DNA of 64,000 nt from Bacillus haynesii (GTDB lineage Bacteria > Bacillota > Bacilli > Bacillales > Bacillaceae), in contig NZ_MRBL01000016.1 of NCBI RefSeq assembly GCF_001969855.1, positions 186,001 to 250,000 of the forward strand, read 5' to 3'. The first letter of the stretch is position 1. Every line of letters starts with the position of its first letter. The notes under the pieces are model-generated. The model was not told where the DNA came from, did no database searches, and saw only the letters and a list, made by a program, of their open reading frames with translations. Position numbers and translations under genes: made by a program. Positions 52,220-62,380 of this stretch are shown here, piece by piece.

Positions 52220-52878
52220 GGCAGCTTCACCAACCCTTTTTTATATCGTTTTTGCCCTTCCCTGCACAGAGAAAACAACGGGCATTCTTCACATTGCGGC
52301 CTTTGCGCCTTGCAATGATAGCGCCCGAAAAAGATCAAGCGGTGGTGAGTGACGGACCACTCTGATTCAGGCACTTTTTTCATCAGTGTCTTTTCGACTT
52401 CCGCGACCGAATCCTTCCATCTGCAAATGCCGAGCCTTTTTGAAACCCTTTCTACATGGGTGTCGACGGCAATGGCAGGAACCCCGAATGCAACGGAAAC
52501 GACGACATTGGCGGTTTTTCTCCCGACGCCTGGAAGTTTCACCAGCTCATCGCGGTCTTTCGGCACTTCACCGCCGTATTCTTCGAGCAGCATTTTGCAG
52601 AGCTTTTGAATATTTTTTGCTTTGTTGCGGTATAAGCCGATCGATTTGATATCCTGCTGCAGCTCTTCAAGCGGAACAGCAAGATAATCTTCGGGCTTTT
52701 TATATTTTTTGAAAAGCGTTTTCGTCACTTTATTGACAAGCGCGTCTGTGCACTGGGCCGATAAAGCGACGGCGATGACAAGTTCAAACGGATTGTCATG
52801 GACTAATTCGCATTCAGCATCCGGAAACATTTCACCGATTGTTTCTAAACAAAACTTGATCTGTTTTTTTGTTAGCAT
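52216..52878 (-). CDS. nth: Endonuclease III
   Basis: 220-aa DNA glycosylase/AP lyase removing oxidised pyrimidines. HhH motif with catalytic Lys (LVKLPGVGRKTANVV), catalytic Asp in AVDTHVERVSKR, and the 4Fe-4S ligands in CKAQRPQCEECPLFSLC. ATG 52878 after AAAGGTGAAG. Sits in the conserved dnaD-nth-ypoC operon. Confidence 0.97.
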   Translation of the reverse strand: MLTKKQIKFCLETIGEMFPDAECELVHDNPFELVIAVALSAQCTDALVNKVTKTLFKKYKKPEDYLAVPLEELQQDIKSIGLYRNKAKNIQKLCKMLLEEYGGEVPKDRDELVKLPGVGRKTANVVVSVAFGVPAIAVDTHVERVSKRLGICRWKDSVAEVEKTLMKKVPESEWSVTHHRLIFFGRYHCKAQRPQCEECPLFSLCREGQKRYKKGLVKLP

Positions 52879-52894
52879 GTCTTCACCTTTCACT

Positions 52895-53593
52895 TTATTG
52901 TTCAAGCCAATTGTAAAAAGGAACTTGTCTTGTATACTCCTTTTGCTCATTTTGCCGCGGAGGGGTCTTCCGCCTGAATCTTTGGCTGTAGTTGACGGCT
53001 TGTTCGACTGTTGAAACGCCGTTTTTCTTCCACTCAAACAGAATCCGGTCAATGTAGCGGAAATTTAACTTTCCTGATATGACGGCTTCTTTGAGAGCTT
53101 GTTTGATCAGCTGTGCATCGTGATGATCCTGGTCAAGCCAGATGCTGAGCGTCTCGCATTCCAGCGGAGACAGCGGCCGTGCAAATTCTTCTTCAAAGAT
53201 CGTATAAAGGCTCTTCTGTTCGCCTTCATTCTGTTCGGCGAGTTTTTTTTGCTCGTCCATTTCAAGAAGCTCAAACAGCTTGCCCCAGAGAGGTTCGAGC
53301 GAATATTTTTCAAACTTAATGCCGTTCTGGTCTTCGCATTCTTCTATATAGATGAAGCCTTTTTGAATGAACATTCTCAGCATGTTCATACATTGTTCGG
53401 TTTCAATCGACATCGTCTTGCTTAATTCCTCCGGCGTCGGAAAAAAGGAACCTCTTTCAACATGCATTTTAATGTTTAAGAGCAGCATGAACTCTGTCTC
53501 GTTTAAGCCAAGCCCCCGGTAGTTCAAAAAGAGCAGATTCGGAATGGTGACAGACCCCATATCCTGCATCTTAATAAAGTGCTGTTTTTTCAT
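52895..53593 (-). CDS. dnaD: Primosomal replication initiator DnaD
   Basis: 232-aa replication initiation and restart protein, loading the helicase together with DnaB and DnaI. N-terminal winged-helix oligomerisation domain (about 1-100) and C-terminal DDBH2 domain with the YIDRILFEWKKNG motif that binds DNA. ATG 53593 after AGAGGTG. Conserved C-terminal VPFYNWLEQ. Confidence 0.95.
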   Translation of the reverse strand: MKKQHFIKMQDMGSVTIPNLLFLNYRGLGLNETEFMLLLNIKMHVERGSFFPTPEELSKTMSIETEQCMNMLRMFIQKGFIYIEECEDQNGIKFEKYSLEPLWGKLFELLEMDEQKKLAEQNEGEQKSLYTIFEEEFARPLSPLECETLSIWLDQDHHDAQLIKQALKEAVISGKLNFRYIDRILFEWKKNGVSTVEQAVNYSQRFRRKTPPRQNEQKEYTRQVPFYNWLEQ

Positions 53594-53633
53594 TCGATAC
53601 ACCTCTTACCTTCCAGTATATCATGGATGACTG

Positions 53634-53667
53634 TGAAAAAGTCTCCTGCAATCAGGAGACTTTTTTC
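53634..53667 (-). terminator. Terminator after asnS
   Basis: Stem AAAAGTCTCCTG/CAGGAGACTTTT; abuts the asnS stop. Confidence 0.9.
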
Positions 53668-54960
53668 TTAAGGATATAAGCGATTTAAGAGTCTTGGGAA
53701 CGGAATCGTTTCGCGGACGTGCGGAGAGCCGCAAATCCAGGCAACCGTCCGTTCAAGTCCGAGCCCGAATCCTGAATGCGGAACTGAGCCGTATTTTCTC
53801 AACTCTGCATACCATTGATAAGCATCAGATTCTAAACCGTGCTCTTTCAGGCGCGCTTCGAGAAGCTCAAGATCATGGATCCGTTCAGATCCGCCGATAA
53901 TTTCACCGTAGCCTTCAGGCGCAATCAAGTCAGCGCACAATACGACATCTTCCCTGTCAGGTGCAGGCTGCATATAAAACGGCTTTAATGATGTCGGATA
54001 GTGTGTAATAAATACCGGCTTGTCATAGCTTTCAGCGATCGCCGTTTCGTGAGGAGCGCCGAAATCATCGCCCCATTCAATATCGTCAAAACCTTTCTCT
54101 TTTAAGAACTGAAGCGCTTCATCATACGTGATTCTTGGGAAAGGCGCTTTGATAAGCTCCAGTTTGGAAGTGTCTCTGCCGAGCGTATTCAGTTCGATTT
54201 TGCAGTTTTCAAGCACGCTTTGGACGACAAAAGAGACATAGTTCTCTTGAACTTCAAGGTTTTCATTGAATTCGACAAACGCCATTTCCGGTTCAATCAT
54301 CCAGAATTCGATCAGATGGCGCTTCGTTTTTGATTTCTCAGCTCTGAAAGTCGGCCCGAATGAAAAGACTTTTCCTAAAGCCATTGCAGCAGCTTCCATG
54401 TACAGCTGGCCGCTTTGCGAGAGATAGGCATCCTCGTCAAAATACTTTGTCGCAAAAAGCTCTGTCGTTCCTTCAGGAGCGCTTCCCGTCAAAATCGGAG
54501 GATCGACTTTAACAAAGCCTTCCTTATTGAAAAATTCGTATGTAGCGCGAATAATCTCATTGCGGATTTTCATCGTTGCATGCTGCCGTTTTGAACGGAG
54601 CCACAAATGTCTGTGATCCATCAAAAACTCTGTTCCGTGTTCTTTTGGTGTAATCGGATAATCTGTCGCTTCATGAATGACTTCAAGCGACGTAACAGCA
54701 AGCTCGTAGCCGAGAGGCGAACGCTCGTCTTCTTTAACGACGCCTTTTACATATAATGATGTTTCCTGTGTGACAGATTTAGCGGTTTGAAATATTTCTT
54801 CGTCCACTTCCGCTTTGACGACGACTCCTTGGATAAAGCCTGTCCCGTCTCTAAGCTGCAAAAACGCAATTTTGCCGCTTGAACGTTTGTTGGCGATCCA
54901 AGCGCCGATTGTTACTTCTTCACCAACATGCTTGTACACTTGGTTTATTGTTGTTTTCAC
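53668..54960 (-). CDS. asnS: Asparaginyl-tRNA synthetase
   Basis: 430-aa class IIb synthetase. OB-fold anticodon-binding domain (about 1-110) followed by the catalytic domain with motif 2 ([21 protein letters not shown]) and motif 3 ([12 protein letters not shown]). GTG 54960 behind GGAGGG gives exactly the B. subtilis length. No T-box leader is present upstream. Confidence 0.97.
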   Translation of the reverse strand: MKTTINQVYKHVGEEVTIGAWIANKRSSGKIAFLQLRDGTGFIQGVVVKAEVDEEIFQTAKSVTQETSLYVKGVVKEDERSPLGYELAVTSLEVIHEATDYPITPKEHGTEFLMDHRHLWLRSKRQHATMKIRNEIIRATYEFFNKEGFVKVDPPILTGSAPEGTTELFATKYFDEDAYLSQSGQLYMEAAAMALGKVFSFGPTFRAEKSKTKRHLIEFWMIEPEMAFVEFNENLEVQENYVSFVVQSVLENCKIELNTLGRDTSKLELIKAPFPRITYDEALQFLKEKGFDDIEWGDDFGAPHETAIAESYDKPVFITHYPTSLKPFYMQPAPDREDVVLCADLIAPEGYGEIIGGSERIHDLELLEARLKEHGLESDAYQWYAELRKYGSVPHSGFGLGLERTVAWICGSPHVRETIPFPRLLNRLYP

Positions 54961-55074
54961 TATCGTTTCCCTCCAAAACACGAAAGAATTCGGTTAAGCC
55001 CTCATTCTTTCTGACGTCCATAACGTATATTATACCTTTTTTAAATCGATCAGGTCAATGCAGCTGACGTGCAT

Positions 55075-55106
55075 GAAAAAAGCGTCCGCCTGCGGACGCT
55101 TTTTGT
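55075..55106 (-). terminator. Terminator after aspB
   Basis: Stem AAAGCGTCCGC/GCGGACGCTTT with T-run on the minus strand. Confidence 0.92.
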
Positions 55107-55108
55107 AA

Positions 55109-56293
55109 CTAGCGGCTGCGATTCACGACAAAGCGGCGGATGCGTTCGACCGCTTCTTCCAAAAGTGACAGGGATGTCGCGTACGACAGACGGATGTTGT
55201 CCGGTGCACCGAACCCTGAACCAGGGACGATCGCAACTTTTTCTTCTTCCAAAAGCGCTTCAGCGAATTCATCAACGCTTGAAAAGCCGCACGATTCTGC
55301 CGCTTTTTTTGCATTCGGGAACAAGTAGAAGGCCCCTTCAGGCTTCAGGCATGTCAATCCCGGAATGTCAACAAGCAGTTCATACACCTTGTTCAGCCGT
55401 TCTTCAAAAGCTTTTCTCATCTCTTCAACAGGCTCGTTTGGCCCATTGTAAGCGGCAATGGCTCCGTATTGAGCAACAGATGTCGGATTTGACGTGCTGT
55501 GGCTGGCAAGGTTCGTCATCGCTTTAATGATCGGTTCGCTGCCTGCTGCATATCCGATTCTCCAGCCGGTCATGCTGTGTGACTTGGAAACCCCGTTAAT
55601 GATCACGGTTTGGTTTTTAAGTTCTGGAGAAAGCTGTGCAATGGATACGTGTTTTTTTCCGCCGTAAATCAGCTTTTCATAAATTTCATCAGATACGATT
55701 AAAATGTTGCGGCGAAGGCAAACTTCACCGAGAGCTTTGAGCTCTTCTTCCGTATACATCATGCCTGTCGGATTGCTTGGGGAATTGATGATCACAGCCT
55801 TCGTTTTTTCCGTGACAGCTTTTTCAAGCTGTTCCGGAGAAATCTTGAAGCTGTTTTCCTCAAGGCCTTCCACAAACACCGGTTTGCCGCCAGCAAGTTT
55901 GACTTGTTCAGGATAGCTGACCCAGTACGGAGTCGGAATAATCACTTCGTCCCCTTCGTCGAGGAGCACTTGAAATAGGGTGTAAAGAGCATGCTTTGCA
56001 CCTGTGCACACGATAACTTCAGATTGGCTGTATTCGATTCCCTGATCGCGCTTGAATTTATCGCGGATGCTGTCTTTCAGCGCCGCAAGACCGCCGGAAG
56101 GTGTGTATTTGGTATGTCCTTCATTCATCGAACGGACTGCCGCTTCAATGATGTGCTCAGGCGTATTAAAATCCGGCTCTCCTGCACCAAGACCAATGAC
56201 GTCGTGCCCTGCCGCTTTTAAATCTTTTGCTTTTGCAGTGATTGCCAATGTTGCAGATGGTGTTAACGCTGATACTCTTTTAGCTAGATTCAA
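55109..56293 (-). CDS. aspB: Aspartate aminotransferase AspB
   Basis: 394-aa class I PLP aminotransferase forming aspartate from oxaloacetate and glutamate. The PLP lysine is in INGVSKSHSMTGWRIGYA; NSPSNPTG and the C-terminal RLSYATS Arg are typical. TTG 56293 after GGGGGAAATC. Aspartate feeds asnS's amino acid, panD's substrate and metA's pathway, all encoded in this window. Confidence 0.96.
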   Translation of the reverse strand: MNLAKRVSALTPSATLAITAKAKDLKAAGHDVIGLGAGEPDFNTPEHIIEAAVRSMNEGHTKYTPSGGLAALKDSIRDKFKRDQGIEYSQSEVIVCTGAKHALYTLFQVLLDEGDEVIIPTPYWVSYPEQVKLAGGKPVFVEGLEENSFKISPEQLEKAVTEKTKAVIINSPSNPTGMMYTEEELKALGEVCLRRNILIVSDEIYEKLIYGGKKHVSIAQLSPELKNQTVIINGVSKSHSMTGWRIGYAAGSEPIIKAMTNLASHSTSNPTSVAQYGAIAAYNGPNEPVEEMRKAFEERLNKVYELLVDIPGLTCLKPEGAFYLFPNAKKAAESCGFSSVDEFAEALLEEEKVAIVPGSGFGAPDNIRLSYATSLSLLEEAVERIRRFVVNRSR

Positions 56294-56314
56294 CTCGATT
56301 TCCCCCTGTTTCGT

Positions 56315-56800
56315 CTAAGGCGTAATATTTTTGTGAATTTTTCCGTTTATAAAGTCCACATAGCTTAAACTGTACTGCCCATCTTTATTTAAGTATGTAA
56401 CTTCCCACAATAGAACATTGCCTTCCCTTGCAAGGTGCACCTCTTTAAGCTCAGACATCAGGCCTTCATCCTGAACCGCTTTTGCAGCTTTGCTGCCGGT
56501 AATGCCGTCTGATGCTTTTTTGTAAATCGTTTTCTGCTTTTTGTCAGCAGGCACCCAAACATACATTTTATCGCCTTTTTTGTCTGCCCCTGTGACAATG
56601 TACTGCTTTTCTTTTCCGACAAACGTCTCCACGCTGTCAACTTGTTTTAAGCCTGCTTCCTGCTTGGCTGTTTCGGCAGCCTGCTCGTGGCCGCTTTCTT
56701 TCTGATCCATTGCCGTACGGTAGACATTCGCTCCCGCAAGAAGTGCTGTTAAAAAGATAATACCAAATATCAGTATGAAAATTAATGTTTTTTTGCCCAT
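56315..56800 (-). CDS. ypmB: Membrane-anchored PepSY-type protein YpmB
   Basis: 161-aa protein with an N-terminal membrane helix or signal anchor (about residues 5-25) and an extracytoplasmic part with a PepSY-like fold (DGITGSKAAKAVQDEGLMSELKEVHLAREGNVLLWEVTYLNKDGQYSLSYVDF region). Such domains may inhibit peptidases. Follows ypmA by 9 nt. Confidence 0.87.
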   Translation of the reverse strand: MGKKTLIFILIFGIIFLTALLAGANVYRTAMDQKESGHEQAAETAKQEAGLKQVDSVETFVGKEKQYIVTGADKKGDKMYVWVPADKKQKTIYKKASDGITGSKAAKAVQDEGLMSELKEVHLAREGNVLLWEVTYLNKDGQYSLSYVDFINGKIHKNITP

Positions 56801-56809
56801 TTTCTGCTC

Positions 56810-56980
56810 CTAAGTACGATAAATCGTAAAAATGGCCTGTTTTTGATCTTCTTCATCGAGAGCGAGGCCGAACATGAGATCATCACGTTTGAGTGTGCGG
56901 TTCAAAAGGTCAACGATTTTATACAGGTCTTCTGAATGCTCGACGCTTACGGTAGATAGAATTTCGATTTTGTTTTCCAT
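56810..56980 (-). CDS. ypmA: Conserved small protein YpmA
   Basis: 56-aa protein, ATG 56980, starting MENKIEILSTVSVEHSEDLYKIVDLLNRTLK. Matches B. subtilis YpmA along its whole length. GGAGGTATTTGAAAA precedes the ATG. Function unknown; cotranscribed with ypmB and aspB. Confidence 0.88.
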   Translation of the reverse strand: MENKIEILSTVSVEHSEDLYKIVDLLNRTLKRDDLMFGLALDEEDQKQAIFTIYRT

Positions 56981-57105
56981 TTTTCAAATACCTCCGAACG
57001 AAACAATAATTGTAATTCATACTCTTTGTGCCAAAAGCCATACTAGTTGTTACAACGGGATAACCGTTTAAATAAACAGCCAAAAAATAAAACCTTAATC
57101 CACAC

Positions 57106-57135
57106 CATTTAAGAGCCGCTTTATGCGGCTTTTAG
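57106..57135 (-). terminator. Weak hairpin after dinG
   Basis: Stem AGCCGC/GCGGCT on the minus strand, overlapping the dinG end, with only a poor T-rich tail. Confidence 0.45.
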
Positions 57136-59924
57136 CCGTTTAACCCGGCTATGTAGGCTTCAAGCTCAAGGAATGTAGGCTCCATGACTTTTGCAGGGGG
57201 CAGAGCCTTCATAAACACCGTGCCGTAGGAAGAGGTTCGGATGCGGCGGTCAAGAATCACGACCGTTCCGCTGTCTTTCTCTGAGCGGAGCAGCCTGCCG
57301 ATCCCCTGCCTGAAAGCCAGGACAGCTTCCGGGAGAGATACCGCTTGAAACGGGCTTTCTCCCCTTCTCTTTGCCCGATCACATTTGGCTGATTCAACCG
57401 GATGGTCAGGCGGTCTGAACGGCAGTCTTGCGATGATCAGCGTCGTCAGCTCGTCACCCGGAAAGTCAACACCCTCCCAAAAATGGTTCGTTCCGAGAAG
57501 AACCGCATGGGGATACGATTTAAACAATTTCATGACCTTAACGGGACTTCCGCCGGAAATCCCCTGAGCAAGGAGCTGACACGGAAAGTCTTCCTCATTT
57601 TTTATTGTATGGTAGACGTCTCGCAGCATATCATGAGACGTAAACAGGACGAGCACTTTGGCGTTTTTCTGTTTTGCAAGCGCCTTGACGTAACGCGTGA
57701 CATCCTGAATATAGTCTCCCGGATCGTTTTGAATCGGGCTGACATCCGTCGGAATCATGATGTTCATATGCTTATCATAAGAAAAAGGCGACTCGATTTG
57801 CAAGGTCCTCGGATAGAAATCGCTTAAACCGAGCTTTTTGATCATATAGCCAAATGAATTTTCGACGACAAGCGTCCCCGATGTGAGCACAACGCTTTTT
57901 TTCTCGGTGAAAAACCGGTCGGCGAGAATTTCACCGGTATCAAGCGGCTGAGCGTAAATGGCAGCGGCGTTTTTAGCACCCTTCGCGTCAATTTCAATCC
58001 AGACGACCTCATCTTCGACAGGGTCAAACATCAAGCGGCCGAGCGTCTTTCGATATTCTTCAAGGTCGTTTATGCACGAATCGTATTCGTCTAACAAAAA
58101 CGCCTGGCGGCTGGTGAAAGAAGCCTGTTTTTCAGCGAGGCTTTTCTTTTGATCCGTAAACAGCCGATGCATGTCATACAGCATGGAACACAGTCTTCTT
58201 GCGCCTTCTTCAAGCCTGTTCCATGCTCTGCTTTCACCGGTTTCGCCGATCTTATATAAGAGACGGTTTAGATCGTTTCTTGGTTTCCTCCGCTTGACAA
58301 AAGAATGAACAGCCGTAAAGAATAGATCGCTTTCTTCAAGAAGCTGAGCGAGCCATTCGTCCATTTGGAAAAAGGATTCTGATGAAATGCCTGCGGACCG
58401 GTAGAGCCGTTCGGCTTTTTTCAAAATCCCCCTTTGCTTGAGGGTGCCGAGCCGCATCAATCTTTTATGGAGAAAGACATAGTCTGCTCTTGCACCATAC
58501 TGCTCGCCCGCCGCGCGTTCAAACTGATGGGCTTCATCAATAACAAACGTATCGGCATCACCGGTTTGAATTCGTTGATTGGCTTCGTCAGTCAACAGAA
58601 GCGCATGATTGGTAATGATCATATCAGCCTTCTGCGCCCGCGCTTTGGCTCTCTCATAAAAACACAATTTCCTTATGCTGCTGTTTTCCGCATATGAATG
58701 CGAATCATACGCCAGTCTGTCCCAGAGAAGCTTTCCGCCTGACGGTAGGTTAATTTCGGATAAATCGCCTGTTTCCGTATCTGTCAGCCAGACAAGAATT
58801 TGCGCTTTTGCAAGGACGCTATCATAATTGTCATCATCTTCCTGTAAAATATGCTTGAACTTGCGAATGGATAAATAATGGGAGCGTCCCTTTAAAACCG
58901 CGGCTTTTACCGGGAAAGGAAAAATCTTTTCCAAAAGCGGGATATCGCGGTTTATCATCTGCTGCTGAAGCAATGTCGTATATGTGCTGATCACGACCGG
59001 CTTGCCTGTTTGCTTGGCGTGGAGTGCAGCCGGCACGAGATATCCGAGCGTTTTTCCGATTCCAGTAGCAGCTTCGATCAGAGCATGCTCATGATTTTGG
59101 AAAGCGGTCCAGACCTCCCGCATCATTTTTGTCTGTCCTTCTCTCTTGTCAAACCGGTCGTCCAATGAAGAAAGCCCTCCGTCTTTTTCCCAAATGAGCG
59201 GCTCTGTCTGTGAGACCCGGCTCTTATGACCGGCCTCTTCATCCTCGCCTTCAGGGGTCCTGATCACAAAGGAACCGACCTTCATAAAGCCGGCCTCAAG
59301 TTCAGCATCGGCGCCTTTTTCAGCAATCAAGCCGTCAAAAAGCTCCTGCGCGTCGCTGATCAAATGCCAGGACAGACGTCTGATTGATTTCAAAACAGGA
59401 AGCGGCAGCCTTTTCAGTCTGTCCATCATATGTAAAAAGATCAAAGCGGTCACTTCTGCATCGCTGTCAGCCCTGTGCGGGTTTTCATGGCGAATCTGAA
59501 GCTCATCGCTCAGTTCAGTTAATTTATAGCCGTCAAAGCCCGGAAAAACGATTCTCGAAAGCTCCACCGTATCGAGAACGCTGCATTCAAGTTCACCAAA
59601 GCCGGCCAGCTGCAGCTCATGCTTTACAAAAGCAAGATCAAAATGAATGTTATGAGCGATAAAACAGCTGTCATGAAGCAGCTTAAAAATATCTTCGGCA
59701 ATCGCCGAAAATGGTTCTTCATTTTCAACCATTTCATTCGAAATTCCCGTCAGCTGCTCGATAAAAGCGGGAATCGGCTGATTGGGATTCACATATTTGG
59801 AGAAACGTTCGGTCATTTGTCCATTTTCAATCACAACCGCTGCAATTTGAATGATTTTGTCGCCTTTTTTCGGCGAATTCCCTGTCGTTTCCACATCAAT
59901 GACCACATATCGTTGATTGTTCAT
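57132..59924 (-). CDS. dinG: DinG-family exonuclease-helicase
   Basis: 930-aa protein with an N-terminal DEDDh exonuclease (VIDVETTGNSPKKGD, AHNIHFDLAFVKHEL, HRADSDAEVTALIF) and a C-terminal superfamily 2 helicase (Walker A EAATGIGKTLGYL, DEAH box VIDEAHQFE, motif VI FRQGIGRLLRS). The four-cysteine Fe-S cluster of E. coli DinG is not evident, as in other Firmicute DinG proteins. Probably acts as a 3'-5' exonuclease in DNA or RNA repair. Confidence 0.95.
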   Translation of the reverse strand: MNNQRYVVIDVETTGNSPKKGDKIIQIAAVVIENGQMTERFSKYVNPNQPIPAFIEQLTGISNEMVENEEPFSAIAEDIFKLLHDSCFIAHNIHFDLAFVKHELQLAGFGELECSVLDTVELSRIVFPGFDGYKLTELSDELQIRHENPHRADSDAEVTALIFLHMMDRLKRLPLPVLKSIRRLSWHLISDAQELFDGLIAEKGADAELEAGFMKVGSFVIRTPEGEDEEAGHKSRVSQTEPLIWEKDGGLSSLDDRFDKREGQTKMMREVWTAFQNHEHALIEAATGIGKTLGYLVPAALHAKQTGKPVVISTYTTLLQQQMINRDIPLLEKIFPFPVKAAVLKGRSHYLSIRKFKHILQEDDDNYDSVLAKAQILVWLTDTETGDLSEINLPSGGKLLWDRLAYDSHSYAENSSIRKLCFYERAKARAQKADMIITNHALLLTDEANQRIQTGDADTFVIDEAHQFERAAGEQYGARADYVFLHKRLMRLGTLKQRGILKKAERLYRSAGISSESFFQMDEWLAQLLEESDLFFTAVHSFVKRRKPRNDLNRLLYKIGETGESRAWNRLEEGARRLCSMLYDMHRLFTDQKKSLAEKQASFTSRQAFLLDEYDSCINDLEEYRKTLGRLMFDPVEDEVVWIEIDAKGAKNAAAIYAQPLDTGEILADRFFTEKKSVVLTSGTLVVENSFGYMIKKLGLSDFYPRTLQIESPFSYDKHMNIMIPTDVSPIQNDPGDYIQDVTRYVKALAKQKNAKVLVLFTSHDMLRDVYHTIKNEEDFPCQLLAQGISGGSPVKVMKLFKSYPHAVLLGTNHFWEGVDFPGDELTTLIIARLPFRPPDHPVESAKCDRAKRRGESPFQAVSLPEAVLAFRQGIGRLLRSEKDSGTVVILDRRIRTSSYGTVFMKALPPAKVMEPTFLELEAYIAGLNG

Positions 59925-60023
59925 TCAATGGACACCTCAATTTCGATACCTTCGACAAAAGTGTAACACGTTTTAGAAAAGTGCGGGGGAAAAGCTTCAC
60001 CTTTTACTCTTTCTAAACGATAT

Positions 60024-60050
60024 GAAAGCCCCCTAAAGGCAAGGGGGCTA
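60024..60050 (-). terminator. Terminator after panD
   Basis: Stem AGCCCCC/GGGGGCT with TTTC on the minus strand; overlaps the panD stop. Short T-run. Confidence 0.7.
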
Positions 60051-60431
60051 CAGAATGGTACGGGCTGGCTCCTGACCCAGCATTTCCTCGATTTCGTTTC
60101 TCTCGTTCAAAACGGCAACCTTCGGCTTATGGGTCTTTGCTTCCTCTTCAGACATCATGGCATAAGATACGATGATGACGACATCTCCTTCTTGGACAAG
60201 GCGGGCGGCAGCTCCGTTTAAACAAACGACGCCGCTCCCCCTTTCACCGGGAATAATGTACGTTTCCAGCCGGGCCCCGTTATTATTATTTACAATTTGC
60301 ACTTTTTCATTTGCCATCATTCCGACGGCATCCAGCAAATCTTCATCAATTGTCACGCTGCCGACGTAGTTCAAGTTGGCTTCCGTCACTCTCGCTCTGT
60401 GAAGTTTTGCGCTCATTAACGTACGGTACAT
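60048..60431 (-). CDS. panD: Aspartate 1-decarboxylase PanD
   Basis: 127-aa pyruvoyl enzyme making beta-alanine from aspartate. Self-cleavage occurs at Gly24-Ser25 in [12 protein letters not shown]; Tyr and Asn residues of the active site ([17 protein letters not shown]) are present. The ATG shares its A with the panC stop (TGATG), so translation is coupled. Confidence 0.97.
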   Translation of the reverse strand: MYRTLMSAKLHRARVTEANLNYVGSVTIDEDLLDAVGMMANEKVQIVNNNNGARLETYIIPGERGSGVVCLNGAAARLVQEGDVVIIVSYAMMSEEEAKTHKPKVAVLNERNEIEEMLGQEPARTIL

Positions 60432-61297
60432 CACAAATCCTCCTTTTGATCTGCCGGGATATCGACGATGATATTATCAATTAAGCGGGCTTTGGAAAAC
60501 TGAACGGCAACCGCTATGATGACTTTTCCAGTCAATGGTTCCCTCATCTCCAGATCGGGATATGAATAAATCTCCGCATAATCAATGACACCGCTCGTTT
60601 TTCCAAGAATGCTCCGAACCTCCCGCTTAACAGCCTCCGGGTCCCTCTCTCCAGCGCGGATCAGCTCGGCGCCGCGCTGAAGGGCTTGATAGAGAGCGGG
60701 TGCTTCCTGCCGTTCTTCAGCTCGCAGGTTGACATTTCTTGAGCTTTTGGCGAGCCCGTCTTCTTCCCGTTTTGTTTCGACCGGGATCAGCTCAATATCC
60801 ATGAAAAAGTCGTTGATCAGCCCGTCGACAACGGCAACCTGCTGCGCATCCTTCATACCGAAATAAACCCTTGTCGGAGACGTGAGATTGAACAGCTTTG
60901 TGAGCACTGTTGCGACACCGTCGAAATGCCCTTCCCGTGAACGGCCGCAAAGGACAGCCGTCCGCTTTTTCACGCTTGCGGTAACCGTCGGCTCCTGGCC
61001 GTACATTTCTTCAGGCTCAGGAGTGAACAAGACGTCCACTCCGCCGTCGGCCGCAAGCTGCCGGTCTCTTTCAATATCTCTCGGGTACGCTTCATAGTCT
61101 TCTCCCGGACCGAACTGCATAGGATTGACAAAAATACTCATCACGACAATATCGTTGTCTTTTCGCGCTTTTTCCACAAGCGACATATGGCCTTCATGAA
61201 GGAAGCCCATTGTCGGCACAAAACCGATCGTTTTGCCTTCTTTGCGGTAATTTTTCATTAAGTTTTGTATATCTTTTGCTGTATGGATCTGAATCAT
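60431..61297 (-). CDS. panC: Pantothenate synthetase PanC
   Basis: 288-aa adenylate-forming ligase joining pantoate and beta-alanine. HIGH-type motif [11 protein letters not shown], then [18 protein letters not shown] and [14 protein letters not shown]. Located 2 nt after panB; middle gene of panBCD. Confidence 0.97.
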   Translation of the reverse strand: MIQIHTAKDIQNLMKNYRKEGKTIGFVPTMGFLHEGHMSLVEKARKDNDIVVMSIFVNPMQFGPGEDYEAYPRDIERDRQLAADGGVDVLFTPEPEEMYGQEPTVTASVKKRTAVLCGRSREGHFDGVATVLTKLFNLTSPTRVYFGMKDAQQVAVVDGLINDFFMDIELIPVETKREEDGLAKSSRNVNLRAEERQEAPALYQALQRGAELIRAGERDPEAVKREVRSILGKTSGVIDYAEIYSYPDLEMREPLTGKVIIAVAVQFSKARLIDNIIVDIPADQKEDL

Positions 61298-61299
61298 GC

Positions 61300-62133
61300 C
61301 TATTTCCCTCCGTATAATCCTTCGAGAACTTGCTGATCGATACGGAACGAATGAGCATCTTCAGGAAACACGCGGCTTCTGACATCCTCAACATATCCCC
61401 GAAGCGCTTTTTCAAGCGGCTGATCGATTTGCGCATACTGTTTGACAAATTTAGGCGTTCGGCTCACTCCGTGTCCGACCACATCGTGGTACACGAGAAC
61501 CTGTCCGTCCGTACCCGCGCCTGCTCCAATGCCGATGACAGGGATCGTGAGCTCCTTTGAAACCCGTTCAGCGAGCGCTGCCGGAACGCATTCGAGAACG
61601 AGCGCAATCGCGCCTGCTTCTTCACAGCGCCTGCTGTCTTCAATCAGTTTGCGGGCGCTTTCTTCATCTTTCCCCTGAACTTTATAGCCTCCTAAGACAC
61701 CGACGGATTGAGGAGTCAAGCCTAAATGGCTGACAACAGGTATTCCGCCGCGTGTTAAAGCCGTGATCGTCTCAAACACACCATCGCCGCCTTCAAGCTT
61801 CAATGCATCGGCTCCGCTTTCCTGAACGATCGCCGCAGCATTATTCAGAGCGCTTTCCAAAGAGCAATGGTAAGACATAAATGGCATATCTGTCACAACA
61901 AACGTATCTTTTGCCCCGCGTTTGACGGCTTTTGTATGGTGGATCATATCAGCGACCGTTACAGATACGGTCGAGTCAAGGCCGAGCACCACCATGCCGA
62001 GCGAATCGCCGACAAGGATCATATCGACGCCGGCTTGTTCGGCAAGCTTTGCCGCCGGATAATCGTAAGCCGTCAGCATGACGATCGGCTCTCCCTCTTG
62101 TTTCATTTTTAGAAAATCAATCTTTGTCTTCAT
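61300..62133 (-). CDS. panB: Ketopantoate hydroxymethyltransferase PanB
   Basis: 277-aa TIM-barrel enzyme adding a one-carbon unit from methylene-THF to 2-oxoisovalerate. [30 protein letters not shown] and [17 protein letters not shown] are signature blocks. First gene of panBCD. Its substrate is the valine precursor made by IlvD. The leader has attenuator-like structure. Confidence 0.97.
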   Translation of the reverse strand: MKTKIDFLKMKQEGEPIVMLTAYDYPAAKLAEQAGVDMILVGDSLGMVVLGLDSTVSVTVADMIHHTKAVKRGAKDTFVVTDMPFMSYHCSLESALNNAAAIVQESGADALKLEGGDGVFETITALTRGGIPVVSHLGLTPQSVGVLGGYKVQGKDEESARKLIEDSRRCEEAGAIALVLECVPAALAERVSKELTIPVIGIGAGAGTDGQVLVYHDVVGHGVSRTPKFVKQYAQIDQPLEKALRGYVEDVRSRVFPEDAHSFRIDQQVLEGLYGGK

Positions 62134-62356
62134 GTTTTCTCCTCCTCTTTTTCAGAGGAGATGAGCTGCCGTGCTTGATCTGCATCTTTTCGGACAGCAA
62201 AAAAACCTTCCAGCAAGGAGAAGGATTTTGAATCGTCCGTGTTCGGCAAGAATCATCCCTCTGTCCCAGTCCTTTTTGGATCAAGGCAGACTGTTTTTTA
62301 TGAGTTGCATGTTTTCCAGGTGCAGTTCCCAGAGGATACTGCCCATCCGAAGTATA
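62134..62356 (-). promoter_or_regulatory. panB leader with promoter, terminator and RBS hairpin
   Basis: TTGGAA (62380-62375), 18 nt, TATACT (62356-62351) begin a leader of about 210 nt on the minus strand. It contains a GCAGT/ACTGC hairpin, two CTGGGA boxes (one in GGACTGGGACAGAGGG), a terminator CCTTC/GAAGG followed by seven T (62224-62199), and a hairpin CTCCTCT/AGAGGAG (62160-62154 with 62148-62142) covering the ribosome-binding site. A pan RNA motif is known upstream of panB in Bacilli; this may be one. Confidence 0.6.
62199..62226 (-). terminator. Terminator inside the panB leader
   Basis: Stem CCTTC/GAAGG with a 9-nt loop and seven T, about 70 nt before the panB ATG. It comes after the panB promoter, so it would act as an attenuator. 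Confidence 0.65.
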
Positions 62357-62380
62357 CCAAAAACGCTCGGGTCCTTCCAA

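Noticed and set aside
54961..55074. T-box leader before asnS
   Set aside because: The gap to the aspB terminator is about 115 nt and has no T-box sequence (TGGNACCGCG) or antiterminator.
62117..62380. 87-codon minus-strand ORF upstream of and into panB
   Set aside because: It covers the panB leader, including the terminator, and lacks a ribosome-binding site; the RNA structures explain the region better.
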